DNA from: a virus
DNA: 56,468 bases
Direction: 5' to 3' (one strand)
IMG/VR virus record: IMGVR_UViG_3300008120_000119
Location: 1 to 56,468 of that record
Part shown: piece by piece, positions 1 to 8,173 of the stretch
Numbering within the stretch: position 1 is the stretch's first letter
Layout of the letters: the number at the start of each line of letters is the position of its first letter
Notes under the pieces: model-generated
Seen by the model: the letters and a program-made list of their open reading frames with translations, nothing else
Told to the model about the DNA's origin: nothing
The model's database searches: none
Position numbers and translations under genes: made by a program

Positions 1-876
1 CCACCACCGCCGCCACCTCCACCCCCAGAAGAAACCGAGGCAGAGAAGGCAGCAAAGGCAGCGGCTGCACGACGGGCTTCGGAACAGCGGCAACGTCGTC
101 AAGCTGCTCTTGGGGGCGGCCTGAGTGCGTTTTTGGCCCCTCGTCCGTCTTCCTCGGCAGAAGATACGTATGGACCATTCAACCCATTAGTAACCGGCGG
201 TCAAACTGCCAAATTTGAGGGCCCCCTACAGGATTTCCTGGAAAAAGTCGAGACCCAGTCATATACTGACGACACACCTTTCATGGCGCCAGAGGGGCAG
301 CAATCCACACCTGAAACGACAGATATGAATGCTCAACCTGCTCCAAGCTACTTTAATTACGGGAAATCCTCGGAAATCGACGACACGTTGAACGTGGCGC
401 GTGGGATCGACTCGCAGATCTCATCGATGTTTAATCCGTTCAGAGCCCCAGGCGTCGGCACGCCGATGTTTACTTTCAAGGAGGGCGGGCTGTCTACTCC
501 CATGTTTAATGAGGGTGGCACCACTCGATACGGCCGGTATGCTGGGGGCGGGCTAAATGTGGTGCATCATTCTGGCAAGCCCCGTATTGATTTCCGCGAA
601 GGCGACGCGGTGACCGGACCTGGAGACGGGCAGTCGGACGATATTCCTGCCATGCTAGCCGACGGTGAATTTGTATTCCCCGCTGACGTGGTGGCCGCTC
701 TTGGGAACGGGTCTACCAAAGCAGGCAGCGACAAGCTTTACGACATGATGCATTCGATCCGCGCACAGGCTAGATCGGCGCATCCCAAGGACTTGCCCCC
801 GCCGGCAAAGTCACCACTGGATTACTTGAAAGACAGCCCCAAGAAGGGTTCTAAAGACAGAAAGGCTAGGAGATAA
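1..876 (+). CDS. C-terminal part of giant internal virion (ejection) protein, 5' end outside the left edge
   Basis: The frame is open from base 1 with no credible start: it begins with nine prolines, then an Ala/Glu/Lys/Arg-rich helix. It probably continues the gene that leaves the right end of the window (52902-56468), because the frames join exactly and both sides are Pro-rich. The C-terminal part has Gly-Gly motifs (FKEGGLS, FNEGG, YAGGGL) and a segment around bases 600-760 (GPGDGQSDDIP, LADGEFV, GNGS) of a type I have seen at the end of many phage internal or tail proteins. The last 35 residues are Lys/Pro-rich. The next gene starts 3 bases after the stop. A role as an ejected or DNA-channel protein is inferred from position after the nozzle gene. 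Confidence 0.8.
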   Translation, partial: PPPPPPPPPEETEAEKAAKAAAARRASEQRQRRQAALGGGLSAFLAPRPSSSAEDTYGPFNPLVTGGQTAKFEGPLQDFLEKVETQSYTDDTPFMAPEGQQSTPETTDMNAQPAPSYFNYGKSSEIDDTLNVARGIDSQISSMFNPFRAPGVGTPMFTFKEGGLSTPMFNEGGTTRYGRYAGGGLNVVHHSGKPRIDFREGDAVTGPGDGQSDDIPAMLADGEFVFPADVVAALGNGSTKAGSDKLYDMMHSIRAQARSAHPKDLPPPAKSPLDYLKDSPKKGSKDRKARR

Positions 877-878
877 CC

Positions 879-1883
879 ATGTCCATAATGCAAGGGGCGC
901 CGTTACCAGATATCACGACGACCAGAACCACCGCGGTTGCTGGTCCAGACTACTACACCGATTACCTGACCGATCTCTCCCAGGCTGGTCAGACTGCCAT
1001 GGGCCGGTCTCCGTCCGAGATGGTGGCCGGTTATGACCCCCTGCAAGATCTTGGGTACGGTCAAGTCGAGGGTGCTGCTGGCGCTTACAAGCCGGGACTG
1101 ACTGCTGCCGGCCAGACGGCCGCGACGGCTGCGGGTGGTATCACGCCTGAGCGCATTACGTCTTTTATGAACCCCTACACGCAGAACGTCGTCGATGAAA
1201 TGGCGCGTCTCTCGCAGCAGAACGTGCAGCGCAATGTGCTGCCAATGCTGAAGGCTGGGTTCGTTGGTGGCGGTGGCCTGGGCAGCCGGCGGTACGCTGG
1301 AGCCCTTGGGCAGTCCATGGCAGACATTCAGGCGGGCCTGACGGGTCAGCAGTACGGCGCCCTCTCAAAAGGTTATAGCGAGGCTCTGAAGGCCGCCATT
1401 GACGAGGGTAGCCTGCTGAATCAAGCAGCTCGCACGCAGGCTGATATCGCCGGTAAAGAGCAAGAGCTCGGGCTGACCGGATCTGGTGCGCTTACTAAGG
1501 CCGGAGCAGAGCGGCAAGCTTACGAGCAGAGCATCCTCGACGCGCCCCTTAAAACGGCCACCACGGCCAACGCTCTGCTGCGTGGGTTCACCATACCGAC
1601 CACGCAAACGGAGACGACGGTGGGTCCGAGAGGCCGTGATTATTACCAGCAATCCGACCTACAAAATGTTCTCGGAATTATTTCTCTGCTTGGTGCGGCT
1701 CGTGGCGGTACGTCTGGCGAGGGTGGAACTGCTCTTGGTACGGGGTTAAAGAGCGTATACGACTGGGTTAAAGATTCGTTTGGTGGAGCGATTCCTGGCG
1801 GCATGAGTGAAGATGCTTTTGACGAAATACTTCGTAACGAAGGTTTCAACCCGGTTGACGACGATTACTACAGTCCTTTCTAA
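879..1883 (+). CDS. Putative internal virion / ejection protein (334 aa)
   Basis: This 334-residue protein is rich in Ala, Gly, Gln and Thr, with a mostly helical middle (about 60-220) and a glycine patch (GGGGLGS near residue 130). It ends in a very acidic, aromatic tail (DDDYYSPF). No catalytic motif is visible. The ATG at 879 follows a GGAGATAACC-type ribosome site overlapping the previous stop. Its place between the giant protein and the 621-residue protein matches the block of ejection proteins that follows the tail nozzle in P22- and T7-like phages. The function is inferred from context and composition only; it could instead be a minor tail protein. Confidence 0.6.
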   Translation: MSIMQGAPLPDITTTRTTAVAGPDYYTDYLTDLSQAGQTAMGRSPSEMVAGYDPLQDLGYGQVEGAAGAYKPGLTAAGQTAATAAGGITPERITSFMNPYTQNVVDEMARLSQQNVQRNVLPMLKAGFVGGGGLGSRRYAGALGQSMADIQAGLTGQQYGALSKGYSEALKAAIDEGSLLNQAARTQADIAGKEQELGLTGSGALTKAGAERQAYEQSILDAPLKTATTANALLRGFTIPTTQTETTVGPRGRDYYQQSDLQNVLGIISLLGAARGGTSGEGGTALGTGLKSVYDWVKDSFGGAIPGGMSEDAFDEILRNEGFNPVDDDYYSPF

Positions 1884-1894
1884 ACGGTTAAATC

Positions 1895-3760
1895 ATGGCT
1901 ACGCAACAATCTAAAGGCGCTTTAGCGGGGTTCTTGCCGGAGGTGTCGCCGGAGGCGGCGGAAGCCAACCGACGCTACATAGAGGCTCAGCGCAAGCTCG
2001 CAGAGACGCTCGACGTCCGCAAGAACAGAACCTTCGATCCAATGTGGCTGGCGGCCGCTAAGGGCTTTCTGGCACCCACTGGAAGCGGTAGCGCTTTTGA
2101 GGCCTTCGGTCGTGTCGCAGAGAACCTTGGTGCCGCTCAAGAGAAAGAGCAGGAGCTAGCCAAGACCATTGCTAGTCAAGAGCTTGAGCTTGCTGGTGCA
2201 GAGCTAGGCAGGGAAAGAATGCGTCAGCTAGATCGTGTTTACGAACAAATGCGTAAGCGCGGTGATGGGGGGCAAACGACTCTTGCTACCGGACCGGCCG
2301 GGGCGCTTCCCGTCGCAGCGGATTCTAAACCTGCTCTGCCGCCGTCTGTCGTTCGCAAGCCTACTGCACCGACTTCTGGTGGTGCGCTCCCCGCTGTTCA
2401 AGCGCAGGCTCAAGGCGCGTTGCCTGACGCCACTAAACACATGTTTGGACCAACAGTTCCTATGGGGCCACCCAACCCCACTTTTGTGACGGGTGATGAA
2501 TACATGATGATTGCCCAGCAACAGGGAAGAGACCCGCTTGAGGCAGTGCAGAAAGCTAATGAACTAGATCGTCAGCGTTTTGAGGTTAAAGATGACGGTG
2601 TTTTTGATAGGCAATTAAATACTTGGTCTCCCTTCTTTAAAGGTCAAGAAAAACATCAATTTGCCTATTCAGGCAGAAGCCTAGACATACCGTCGCAAGA
2701 CGCGTTTGAACTTAATCGCGCTCTGTCAAGGAATGATTGGCCGACGTACTGGCAAATTGCTAAAAAGTACGGCATCAACCCTCCAGAAGGCGCACCTCGC
2801 ACTATTGGAGCTACTGCTGGCGCTCCTGCCGGAGGCGGAGCCGCTGAACCTGCTGGTGCACCCGGTGCTCGTGCATCAACATCAGGCACTCCCGCACAAC
2901 CAGCTTTCCGCACAGAAACTGAGATGGAGGCGGACAGAGCGGCGCTTATTGAATATTCTAAAAACGTTGGAAAGAATGCCGCAGATGCGGAAGCAGCCCT
3001 TCCAAAAGATCGCGACAATGCTGCATTAATGCGGCAGGTTACAAAACGAGCACAAAGATTAATAGATAGGGCTGGCGATGCTATAGGTATTTTTTCCAAT
3101 CCTACATTTGGTGATGCTATAGGCACATTAGTCGCCGAAGGAATTTCACTTGGCCCAACCGCTAGAATTTCAGTTCCTGCGGTTCGCGAAGCAGTCATTA
3201 GGATGGACCGAAATGTAACTCAAGAGCAGCTTAATGCTCGTGTTGCTTTAATGACAGAGCTTGCCAATATTGAATTGCTCTTCCGTCGCGTTTATCTATC
3301 AGGTCAGGGTGCTGTGTCTAACATGGAAGGCGAAGTTGTTGCTCGTCTTGGTGGAACTGTAGAAATGAACGCAGATGTTTTGCGTGACAAGATGAAATTT
3401 GTTCAGGCACGTTCAGATTTTGACTTAGAAAAAATAGAAGCGTGGCGTCAAGTAAAAAACAGAGATCCCAAAGCTAGATATACCGACTGGTTAAATTCTG
3501 ATCAATACAAAGAGATTGCAGATAGGTATGATCAAAAACTTGAAAGGATTGTTGACGAGTCGCCACTTTATGGTAATTCGCCTTCTTCTGCGCCTCAGCC
3601 GCCAGCAACTAAGCCGCCTGTAACTAAGCCCGCTGCCACTCCTACAGCCCCTGCCGGCGCTGCTACTCCGGCCGCTCCCCGCTCCGCTCCTTCTAGCGGA
3701 AGCTTGGCTAACGATATTCAAAAGAAGGCCAATGAGCTTCGCAAAGGGGTGCCGCAATGA
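1895..3760 (+). CDS. Putative internal virion protein with coiled-coil and Pro/Ala linkers (621 aa)
   Basis: The N-terminal 120 residues are charged and helical (coiled-coil-like). Pro/Ala/Gly-rich linkers follow at about 125-185 and 310-335, then a helical domain at 340-540 and a Pro/Ala-rich tail. No signal peptide or enzyme motif is seen. From about base 2580 to 3560 the DNA is noticeably richer in A/T than the flanks. The stop overlaps the next ATG (ATGA at 3757), so the two are probably translationally coupled. Together with the neighbours it forms a likely ejectosome block; the exact role is unknown. Confidence 0.6.
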   Translation: MATQQSKGALAGFLPEVSPEAAEANRRYIEAQRKLAETLDVRKNRTFDPMWLAAAKGFLAPTGSGSAFEAFGRVAENLGAAQEKEQELAKTIASQELELAGAELGRERMRQLDRVYEQMRKRGDGGQTTLATGPAGALPVAADSKPALPPSVVRKPTAPTSGGALPAVQAQAQGALPDATKHMFGPTVPMGPPNPTFVTGDEYMMIAQQQGRDPLEAVQKANELDRQRFEVKDDGVFDRQLNTWSPFFKGQEKHQFAYSGRSLDIPSQDAFELNRALSRNDWPTYWQIAKKYGINPPEGAPRTIGATAGAPAGGGAAEPAGAPGARASTSGTPAQPAFRTETEMEADRAALIEYSKNVGKNAADAEAALPKDRDNAALMRQVTKRAQRLIDRAGDAIGIFSNPTFGDAIGTLVAEGISLGPTARISVPAVREAVIRMDRNVTQEQLNARVALMTELANIELLFRRVYLSGQGAVSNMEGEVVARLGGTVEMNADVLRDKMKFVQARSDFDLEKIEAWRQVKNRDPKARYTDWLNSDQYKEIADRYDQKLERIVDESPLYGNSPSSAPQPPATKPPVTKPAATPTAPAGAATPAAPRSAPSSGSLANDIQKKANELRKGVPQ

Positions 3761-4947
3761 ATATTAACGAGATGACGCCAGAGCAAATTTTTCTGGCAGA
3801 AAATATTATCAAAGAGGCAAGAGCGGCTGGCGTCAATCCGGACTTTGCTTTGAGGCTTCTTTTTCAAGAAAGCCAGTTCTCTCCTGCCGCCATAGGCGAC
3901 AACCCAGAAGAGGTGTTAGAGAATATTCGCGCCTCGATGGGGATGATCAATAATTTGCGTGAATCCCTTGGCAATGATCCCGCGGCAATTGCCGCTGGGT
4001 TCTTTGCTGGTGAAGCTGGTGAACGTTTTACGGAAACGAAAGACATAAACGATTTGCCGCCTGAAGCAATTCTTATAACCTCAGATCTGCTTTCGAGCTT
4101 TGGCGGTAATGTTCCATCGGTCTTTGAATTGCCAGCAGAACTAGCTGACAACCCATTTATGTCGGAATTGCCCGAAGATTTCGGCGATCAGACAATTAGT
4201 CAACCACAGCCGACCATCAAACAAATTCAAGACCAGAAACAAATAGAGAGCGAAACGGACGCTGGCCGAGCTTATGGGGCTGGTGCTGGTGCAATGTTCT
4301 CAGCAGGCAAGGGAGCACTTGATCTTGGTTCTGCTGTTGTCAATAGGCTGAGTGGAGCTGCGAGAGCTCCTACGGGCGGTGGTGCCCTCCCAGGCCCAGG
4401 GCAAGCTCTTACTCCTGGCCAAAAATGGGCGCAGGCTGTTACGGGCGTTGTAAAACCCGGCGCTCAAACCGTTGTTGATGCTGCCTCAGACTATCGTCGA
4501 ATAATGCCCAGCGGGAAAGTCAGCAAACCTTTGGCGCAGAAGTACGGGATTAATGCTCCGTTGGATATTGCTCGCATCGCGGCTCAGAATGCTCCGCAGG
4601 GTGGGTTGCAGTCTGTTACCAACATGTTCCAGCGTATGGCTCAGACGCCGCTAGGTCAGGCGGCTGCCACAGCGGGGCGCGCTACCGCTCGATATGGGAT
4701 ACCTCCCTTAACTGTTGCCGCAGGCGGTGGAGAGCTTTTAGGTGGGATACAGGAAATGAGAAAAGACAATCCTGACCCCGTAGAGTTAGCGCTGCGTGGA
4801 CTAGGAGTTTTGGGCGCGGGAATGTCTTTATTCCCACCAACAATGGCTGTTGGGGTTCCATTGGCGCTTGGCGCTCCGTTATTGCGTGAAAACAGAAAAA
4901 AGGGGCCCGTTTTAGAGCCCCAATCCTTGGGTTTAATGGCGCCTTAA
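3757..4947 (+). CDS. Internal virion protein with lysozyme/transglycosylase-like N-terminus (396 aa)
   Basis: Residues about 10-90 read like a degenerate soluble lytic transglycosylase fold. A helix leads to FQESQFSPAAIG, where the Glu fits the catalytic position, then SMGMIN at the place of the usual G-A-x-G-L-M-Q motif, then AIAAGFFAGEAG at the place of the AYNAG motif. Several consensus residues differ, so activity is uncertain. The rest is an Ala/Gly-rich helical region with hydrophobic stretches near the C-terminus (about 330-375). Many podoviruses carry a peptidoglycan-cutting domain on an ejected protein, which suits its position as the last late gene before the terminator at 4980-5005. 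The family assignment is by eye. Confidence 0.5.
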   Translation: MNINEMTPEQIFLAENIIKEARAAGVNPDFALRLLFQESQFSPAAIGDNPEEVLENIRASMGMINNLRESLGNDPAAIAAGFFAGEAGERFTETKDINDLPPEAILITSDLLSSFGGNVPSVFELPAELADNPFMSELPEDFGDQTISQPQPTIKQIQDQKQIESETDAGRAYGAGAGAMFSAGKGALDLGSAVVNRLSGAARAPTGGGALPGPGQALTPGQKWAQAVTGVVKPGAQTVVDAASDYRRIMPSGKVSKPLAQKYGINAPLDIARIAAQNAPQGGLQSVTNMFQRMAQTPLGQAAATAGRATARYGIPPLTVAAGGGELLGGIQEMRKDNPDPVELALRGLGVLGAGMSLFPPTMAVGVPLALGAPLLRENRKKGPVLEPQSLGLMAP

Positions 4948-4964
4948 CTTCTCCACCGTTGATG

Positions 4965-5135
4965 TCACCAACGGGTTTGCCCCCCTTCGTTGGGGGGGTT
5001 TTTTTCCATGGTCGCTAAAACGAAGGCTTCGATCTTCCGGGCGAACTCCAGCACGTCCACCTCGGCGTAAAGGCCTTTCTCATCGTTATTCTCGCAGTAC
5101 ATAAAGAGCTGCTTGATATCGTCATCACTTAACAT
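4965..5135 (-). CDS. Small acidic hypothetical protein (56 aa), last gene of left operon
   Basis: The chosen start is the ATG at 5135, beginning MLSDDDIKQLF, because GGAGAG lies just upstream on the minus strand; a longer reading from 5186 lacks this. The protein is acidic and helical. It overlaps the upstream gene by 11 bases. Its last dozen codons run through the opposing terminator hairpin, giving NPPNEGGQTRW. No family recognised. Confidence 0.55.
   Translation of the reverse strand: MLSDDDIKQLFMYCENNDEKGLYAEVDVLEFARKIEAFVLATMEKNPPNEGGQTRW
4980..5005 (+). terminator. Intrinsic terminator at end of late operon
   Basis: Six C (4980-4985), loop TTCGTT, at least six G (4992-4997) and then seven T (4999-5005): a textbook Rho-independent terminator for the plus-strand late operon. 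It lies between convergent operons and overlaps the 3' end of the leftward gene ending at 4965. Confidence 0.85.
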
Positions 5136-5331
5136 TTTTTGCTCTCCAATTTTCCCAATGCGCGATTGCCTGCCGAGCGACCGCACGCTGAGCTGCGCCC
5201 TGGTACTTAAACTCGTCTAGGCACTTCTCAATAATTAGGTGCTGGTCGAGAAAGGACTCGTGATAAGCGGCCTCCTCTTCGTCCGTGAAGACCTTCCCGT
5301 CCCTCGTTTCGTATGCAGTGATCTGTTTCAT
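5125..5331 (-). CDS. Hypothetical protein (68 aa)
   Basis: The protein starts MKQITAYETRDGKVFTDEEE, a short beta-hairpin-like opening followed by helices, a pattern frequent in small phage proteins read near nuclease genes. ATG at 5331 overlaps the stop of the upstream nuclease gene (ATGA), which supports the start and operon coupling. No catalytic motif and no membrane segment. Function unknown. Confidence 0.65.
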   Translation of the reverse strand: MKQITAYETRDGKVFTDEEEAAYHESFLDQHLIIEKCLDEFKYQGAAQRAVARQAIAHWENWRAKNVK

Positions 5332-6089
5332 TGGTGATTGTTCTTTGCTTGCCAGAAATTTAACAGATGGTAAAACATCTGCCAGCCCCTACGCAGATCC
5401 TCTGAGCTCCACTCCTTAACGACCACGAGCCCCTGGACCGATCGAGACACAAAGACGTTGGCGCATCGAGCGTTCTGCATCCCCAGGCCAACCCGGTACG
5501 CAGCCAACTGCATCAGGTGCTCGTCGTAGACGTCGACCTTGTCTGGGTCGGCAAACTCTTTGGTCTTGATATCCACCACGACGCTGTCGCAGTGCATGTC
5601 GACCTTGCCACCGAACCCCATCTCATGGGCGAATGACTGCTCACACTTCCAGACCTGGGGGCCGAAAGCCTGATCCACCGCGGAGCGGAATGCCTCGATG
5701 CTCTTGGTATGGTCCGGCCACTTAACCGCGCCACCTTCGTAGTAGTTCTGAATGGCGGCATGGATATCGGTACCGGCGTCCGCGGCCATACGGGACTGCT
5801 CTTTGCTGTCGTTGATGATCCGCTCGAAATACTGCTCTTCCGTCTCGGATGCGATCTTCGGCAGAGTAAGCGCAGCCAGGAGTACCTGCTTCTGCATCCA
5901 CTGCAACAGGGCCGGTTTTGCGGCCGCGTTGATGATGGTGGTCACGCTAGGTACTAGGTTGTGCTTGCGGGCATCGCGGAGCGTGGTGGGCCTATAACCG
6001 CCCTTGGCGGCCTCTATGGTGTACATGGGCTCACCCTCTCGGGTGTACCAGTGCCCCGCTTCAGTAGCGCGGATGGTGATCTCAGCCAT
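5328..6089 (-). CDS. PD-(D/E)XK superfamily nuclease (RecB/Cas4-like exonuclease), 253 aa
   Basis: It is likely a phage recombination/replication exonuclease acting on DNA ends. Visible motifs in order are: SVTTII near residue 50, a helix with GTDIHAAIQ (about 106-114), E150, the GGKVD motif with D164, the D-x-K core DIKTK (D173, K175) and QLAAY (about 194-198), the last typical of RecB-family and Cas4-like nucleases. GAGGTAAACA precedes the ATG at 6089. It sits in the same leftward operon as an SSB-like protein, so the pair may act together in end processing. There are no iron-sulfur cysteine clusters as in true Cas4. Confidence 0.85.
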   Translation of the reverse strand: MAEITIRATEAGHWYTREGEPMYTIEAAKGGYRPTTLRDARKHNLVPSVTTIINAAAKPALLQWMQKQVLLAALTLPKIASETEEQYFERIINDSKEQSRMAADAGTDIHAAIQNYYEGGAVKWPDHTKSIEAFRSAVDQAFGPQVWKCEQSFAHEMGFGGKVDMHCDSVVVDIKTKEFADPDKVDVYDEHLMQLAAYRVGLGMQNARCANVFVSRSVQGLVVVKEWSSEDLRRGWQMFYHLLNFWQAKNNHQ

Positions 6090-6456
6090 TGTTTACCTCG
6101 ATAAGCTTGTCCAGGAAGTGACGGGCCTTCTGAAGGTCTTGCACGCCCTCCTTATCCTTCCACCGGGTCACGTACTTGATGACGTTACCCTCCAGGAACC
6201 CCAGATTATTCTGGACGATGTAGTCCCATGGCTGGATGGCCAAGGTCTTGTAGTGGCTCCCGCCCTCCTGCCGGGTGTTGGCTGCCTGAGCGGTTTCAGG
6301 CCACTTTTCCGCGGGTATGGCATATTGCGCTCGTGCTTTATACACAAGCGCCACGCTCACCTTCAGTTTTTTAGCGACGTCTCCCGCCTTTTCAGTAGTG
6401 CCGTGCTTATCAAAATAGTTTGTGATCTTTGCGATCTTTGAAATTGGTTTTCTCAT
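6082..6456 (-). CDS. DUF3310-type protein with N-terminal HTH-like region (124 aa)
   Basis: The C-terminal half carries the DUF3310 signature: GGSHYK, QPWDYI, FLEGNVIKYVTRW and KARHFLDKLIE. Such proteins are common in phages and sometimes called SaV-like; the biochemical role is unsettled. The first 60 residues look like a helix-turn-helix (GDVAKKLKVSVALVYKARAQ), so a DNA-binding addition is possible. Start ATG 6456 was chosen over 6504 because GTGAGGGAACA lies immediately upstream. Its 3' end overlaps the nuclease gene. Confidence 0.75.
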   Translation of the reverse strand: MRKPISKIAKITNYFDKHGTTEKAGDVAKKLKVSVALVYKARAQYAIPAEKWPETAQAANTRQEGGSHYKTLAIQPWDYIVQNNLGFLEGNVIKYVTRWKDKEGVQDLQKARHFLDKLIEVNNG

Positions 6457-6463
6457 TGTTCCC

Positions 6464-6694
6464 TCACTGTTTATTGGCCCATAGTTCCATGCATGTAGCC
6501 TCAAGATCCAGGCTGGGCGGATTGGTCTTGAGTGAATCTTTCAGTCCCATGCGATAAGCCTCTACAACATTGCGCGGCATCTCTACTGCACTCGGGTCCG
6601 GCCGTGACATCAGCCGGTCATAAGCAAGCACGGTCAACAGCATCATGAGTGAGCCGAACAGCGTGCCCATCCAAAATGGTTCTTTATGCTCCAT
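6464..6694 (-). CDS. Small single-pass membrane protein (76 aa)
   Basis: The start at ATG 6694 (MEHKEPFW) is favoured because GGAGG lies 5 bases upstream; an in-frame ATG four codons earlier would overlap that site. One hydrophobic segment (residues about 9-25, TLFGSLMMLLTVLAY) is followed by a soluble tail. There is no lipobox or cysteine near the N-terminus. Unknown function; a membrane-located host-interaction protein is possible. Confidence 0.6.
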   Translation of the reverse strand: MEHKEPFWMGTLFGSLMMLLTVLAYDRLMSRPDPSAVEMPRNVVEAYRMGLKDSLKTNPPSLDLEATCMELWANKQ

Positions 6695-6708
6695 GAGTGC
6701 CTCCATGA

Positions 6709-7032
6709 TTAAGTGCCTTTCTTCTTGTGGGCGCATGGCCACGCCTGAGCAAAGGCAATAGTCAGTAAAGAGTCAGCAGAAAAATCTCGGATTTCGGGAT
6801 TCCGCTCCAAGTATTTTTTTGCCACGTCAAATACCTGCCCCATCGTTACACCTTGATTGATGCAATGTAGCGCTTTGTTCCCTGTATCCGCAACACCAGC
6901 AACATAGCCCATCGCATAAAGCCGTTTGTAATCTTCCGTGGCGGTTATGCTTGAGTAGAGCTCATTGCCGCTCAGAAACTGGGCCTTTGCGCTTGACGTA
7001 GCTAGCAATAACACAATCAATAATTTTTTCAT
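6709..7032 (-). CDS. Secreted Rap1a/Tai-like immunity-family protein (107 aa)
   Basis: Translation from ATG 7032 begins with a clear Sec signal peptide (MKKLLIVLLLATSSAKA) preceded by GAGGGGATC; the longer reading from 7131 lacks both. The mature part (LSGNELYS, GYVAGVAD, CINQG, DVAKKYLERNPE, AWPC) resembles the Rap1a/Tai family, whose studied members neutralise type VI secretion amidase effectors in the periplasm. Two cysteines could form a disulfide. In a phage it might control lysozyme-type activity or protect the infected cell; this is inference. It overlaps the upstream regulator gene by 71 bases. Confidence 0.65.
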   Translation of the reverse strand: MKKLLIVLLLATSSAKAQFLSGNELYSSITATEDYKRLYAMGYVAGVADTGNKALHCINQGVTMGQVFDVAKKYLERNPEIRDFSADSLLTIAFAQAWPCAHKKKGT

Positions 7033-7231
7033 GATCCCCTCGCATGCACTTGTTGAATGGGTCGTGCCACCGTTCTTTATGGGACGACATAGTTTTATAA
7101 ACAATCGGACGCTTCCCAGGAATGCGTACAATTTTTCGTTCTAGCTCCATGTTCTTAATTCGCCACCGTGCCGCCTTATCAGATATCCGCAGCTCTTCAG
7201 CGAAGTCTTTGATGGTGAAAATCTTCGTCAT
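6962..7231 (-). CDS. Small winged-helix/HTH-like protein (89 aa)
   Basis: The N-terminus (FTIKDFAEELRISDKAARWR) reads as a helix-turn-helix followed by a basic strand (ERKIVRIPGKRPIVYK), typical of a small winged-helix DNA-binding domain. The C-terminal 25 codons overlap the signal peptide region of the next gene, so that part may be poorly constrained. ATG 7231 overlaps the previous stop. Likely a regulator within the left operon; its target is unknown. Confidence 0.6.
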   Translation of the reverse strand: MTKIFTIKDFAEELRISDKAARWRIKNMELERKIVRIPGKRPIVYKTMSSHKERWHDPFNKCMRGDHEKIIDCVIASYVKRKGPVSERQ

Positions 7232-7539
7232 GGACCGTATACCCTGATCAGTCGGCCATGAGCCTGGGGGCGTCTCGTGTTCTGATACCCAACCACGCGC
7301 AGGCCAATGTTTTTGAACACAGCACCCATCAACGCCGGATTGGCCTCCGGAGGCAGAGGCAGGGCCTCGTGGATATCATCGCTGGATACCTCCCCGCTTT
7401 CGCGTGCGATCTTTACTGCTACAGCCCGGGCACGGGCTAACCAGTCTTGATGCTGACTGGAGACCCGCTTGATGCCCTGAGCTTGTAGATCAAGACCGAG
7501 CTGATACCCCTCAGAATGGGATGTCGTCGTCGAGGTCAC
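7228..7539 (-). CDS. Hypothetical protein (103 aa), GTG start
   Basis: GTG at 7539 is preceded by GGGAG at a 6-7 base spacing inside the end of the SSB-like gene, supporting this start. The protein has a helical front (GYQLGLDLQAQGIKRV, WLARARAVAVKIARESG) and a basic C-terminus with NTRRPQAHGRLIRVYG, which resembles the end of a winged helix. It may bind DNA; no defined family recognised. It lies directly downstream of the ssDNA-binding candidate. Confidence 0.6.
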   Translation of the reverse strand: MTSTTTSHSEGYQLGLDLQAQGIKRVSSQHQDWLARARAVAVKIARESGEVSSDDIHEALPLPPEANPALMGAVFKNIGLRVVGYQNTRRPQAHGRLIRVYGP

Positions 7540-8173
7540 TTAGCGCTCCCTTGCCGCTAGCTTTCGCATAGTCGGTCGCTTTCGTCTCTGTCTTGGTACC
7601 GTGGTACATCTGCCATTCTGGTGAAGACTTGATGGTCTCTTGCAGTTTCTCAGACAGGGAATTAAAAACTTCCATGTCCGGATCATCAATGTCGAATTTC
7701 ACCAGCGGGTTGATACCGTCCGGAAGGCCTCGCTCTTTGATGATCTTGGGCACCGGATTGATGTTGGCGATGTTGGTGAACTCCTTGCCATCCTTCCCCA
7801 CATTCTTAGAGACAGTGATCATTGCCCAGTGACCAAGAATGTTTTTTAGGGAGAAGCCTTGCTTTTCTTGCGGAGTGAAATCACGACCACGCCAAGATGC
7901 TAGGTCAGCTCGAAGAGTCGACTTGTCACCAATCGATAGGGTGTATCTCTTGCTGATACTCATCGGCTCTCCCTCAGATGTTTTCAAAGGGTTGCCGTTG
8001 TCGTCCTCACCATGTACCTCGAACTGCACGAGGATTTTGGGTAGGCTCTTGATCTGGCCCTGCCACTCGGTCTTCTGAGTGCCAAGATCAATGATGCGGT
8101 AGCACCGCGCCAAATGCATTCCCGGCGGGATCGGGGTAAAACTTTTGCCGCTATCAGACGCTATAAGACCCAT
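7511..8173 (-). CDS. Phage single-stranded DNA-binding protein, SSB-like (220 aa)
   Basis: It likely coats ssDNA during replication or recombination. The body is beta-rich with positively charged strands, as expected of an OB-fold, and the C-terminus is LSDLDDDIPF. That is the same kind of acidic tip that bacterial SSB uses to recruit host repair proteins. Start ATG 8173 (MGLIASDSGKSF) was chosen because AAGGAAAT lies upstream; the longer ORF start at 8224 adds an unlikely leader. Family members next to phage nucleases are common in environmental podoviruses (general knowledge). The exact family name is not certain. Confidence 0.75.
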   Translation of the reverse strand: MGLIASDSGKSFTPIPPGMHLARCYRIIDLGTQKTEWQGQIKSLPKILVQFEVHGEDDNGNPLKTSEGEPMSISKRYTLSIGDKSTLRADLASWRGRDFTPQEKQGFSLKNILGHWAMITVSKNVGKDGKEFTNIANINPVPKIIKERGLPDGINPLVKFDIDDPDMEVFNSLSEKLQETIKSSPEWQMYHGTKTETKATDYAKASGKGALSDLDDDIPF

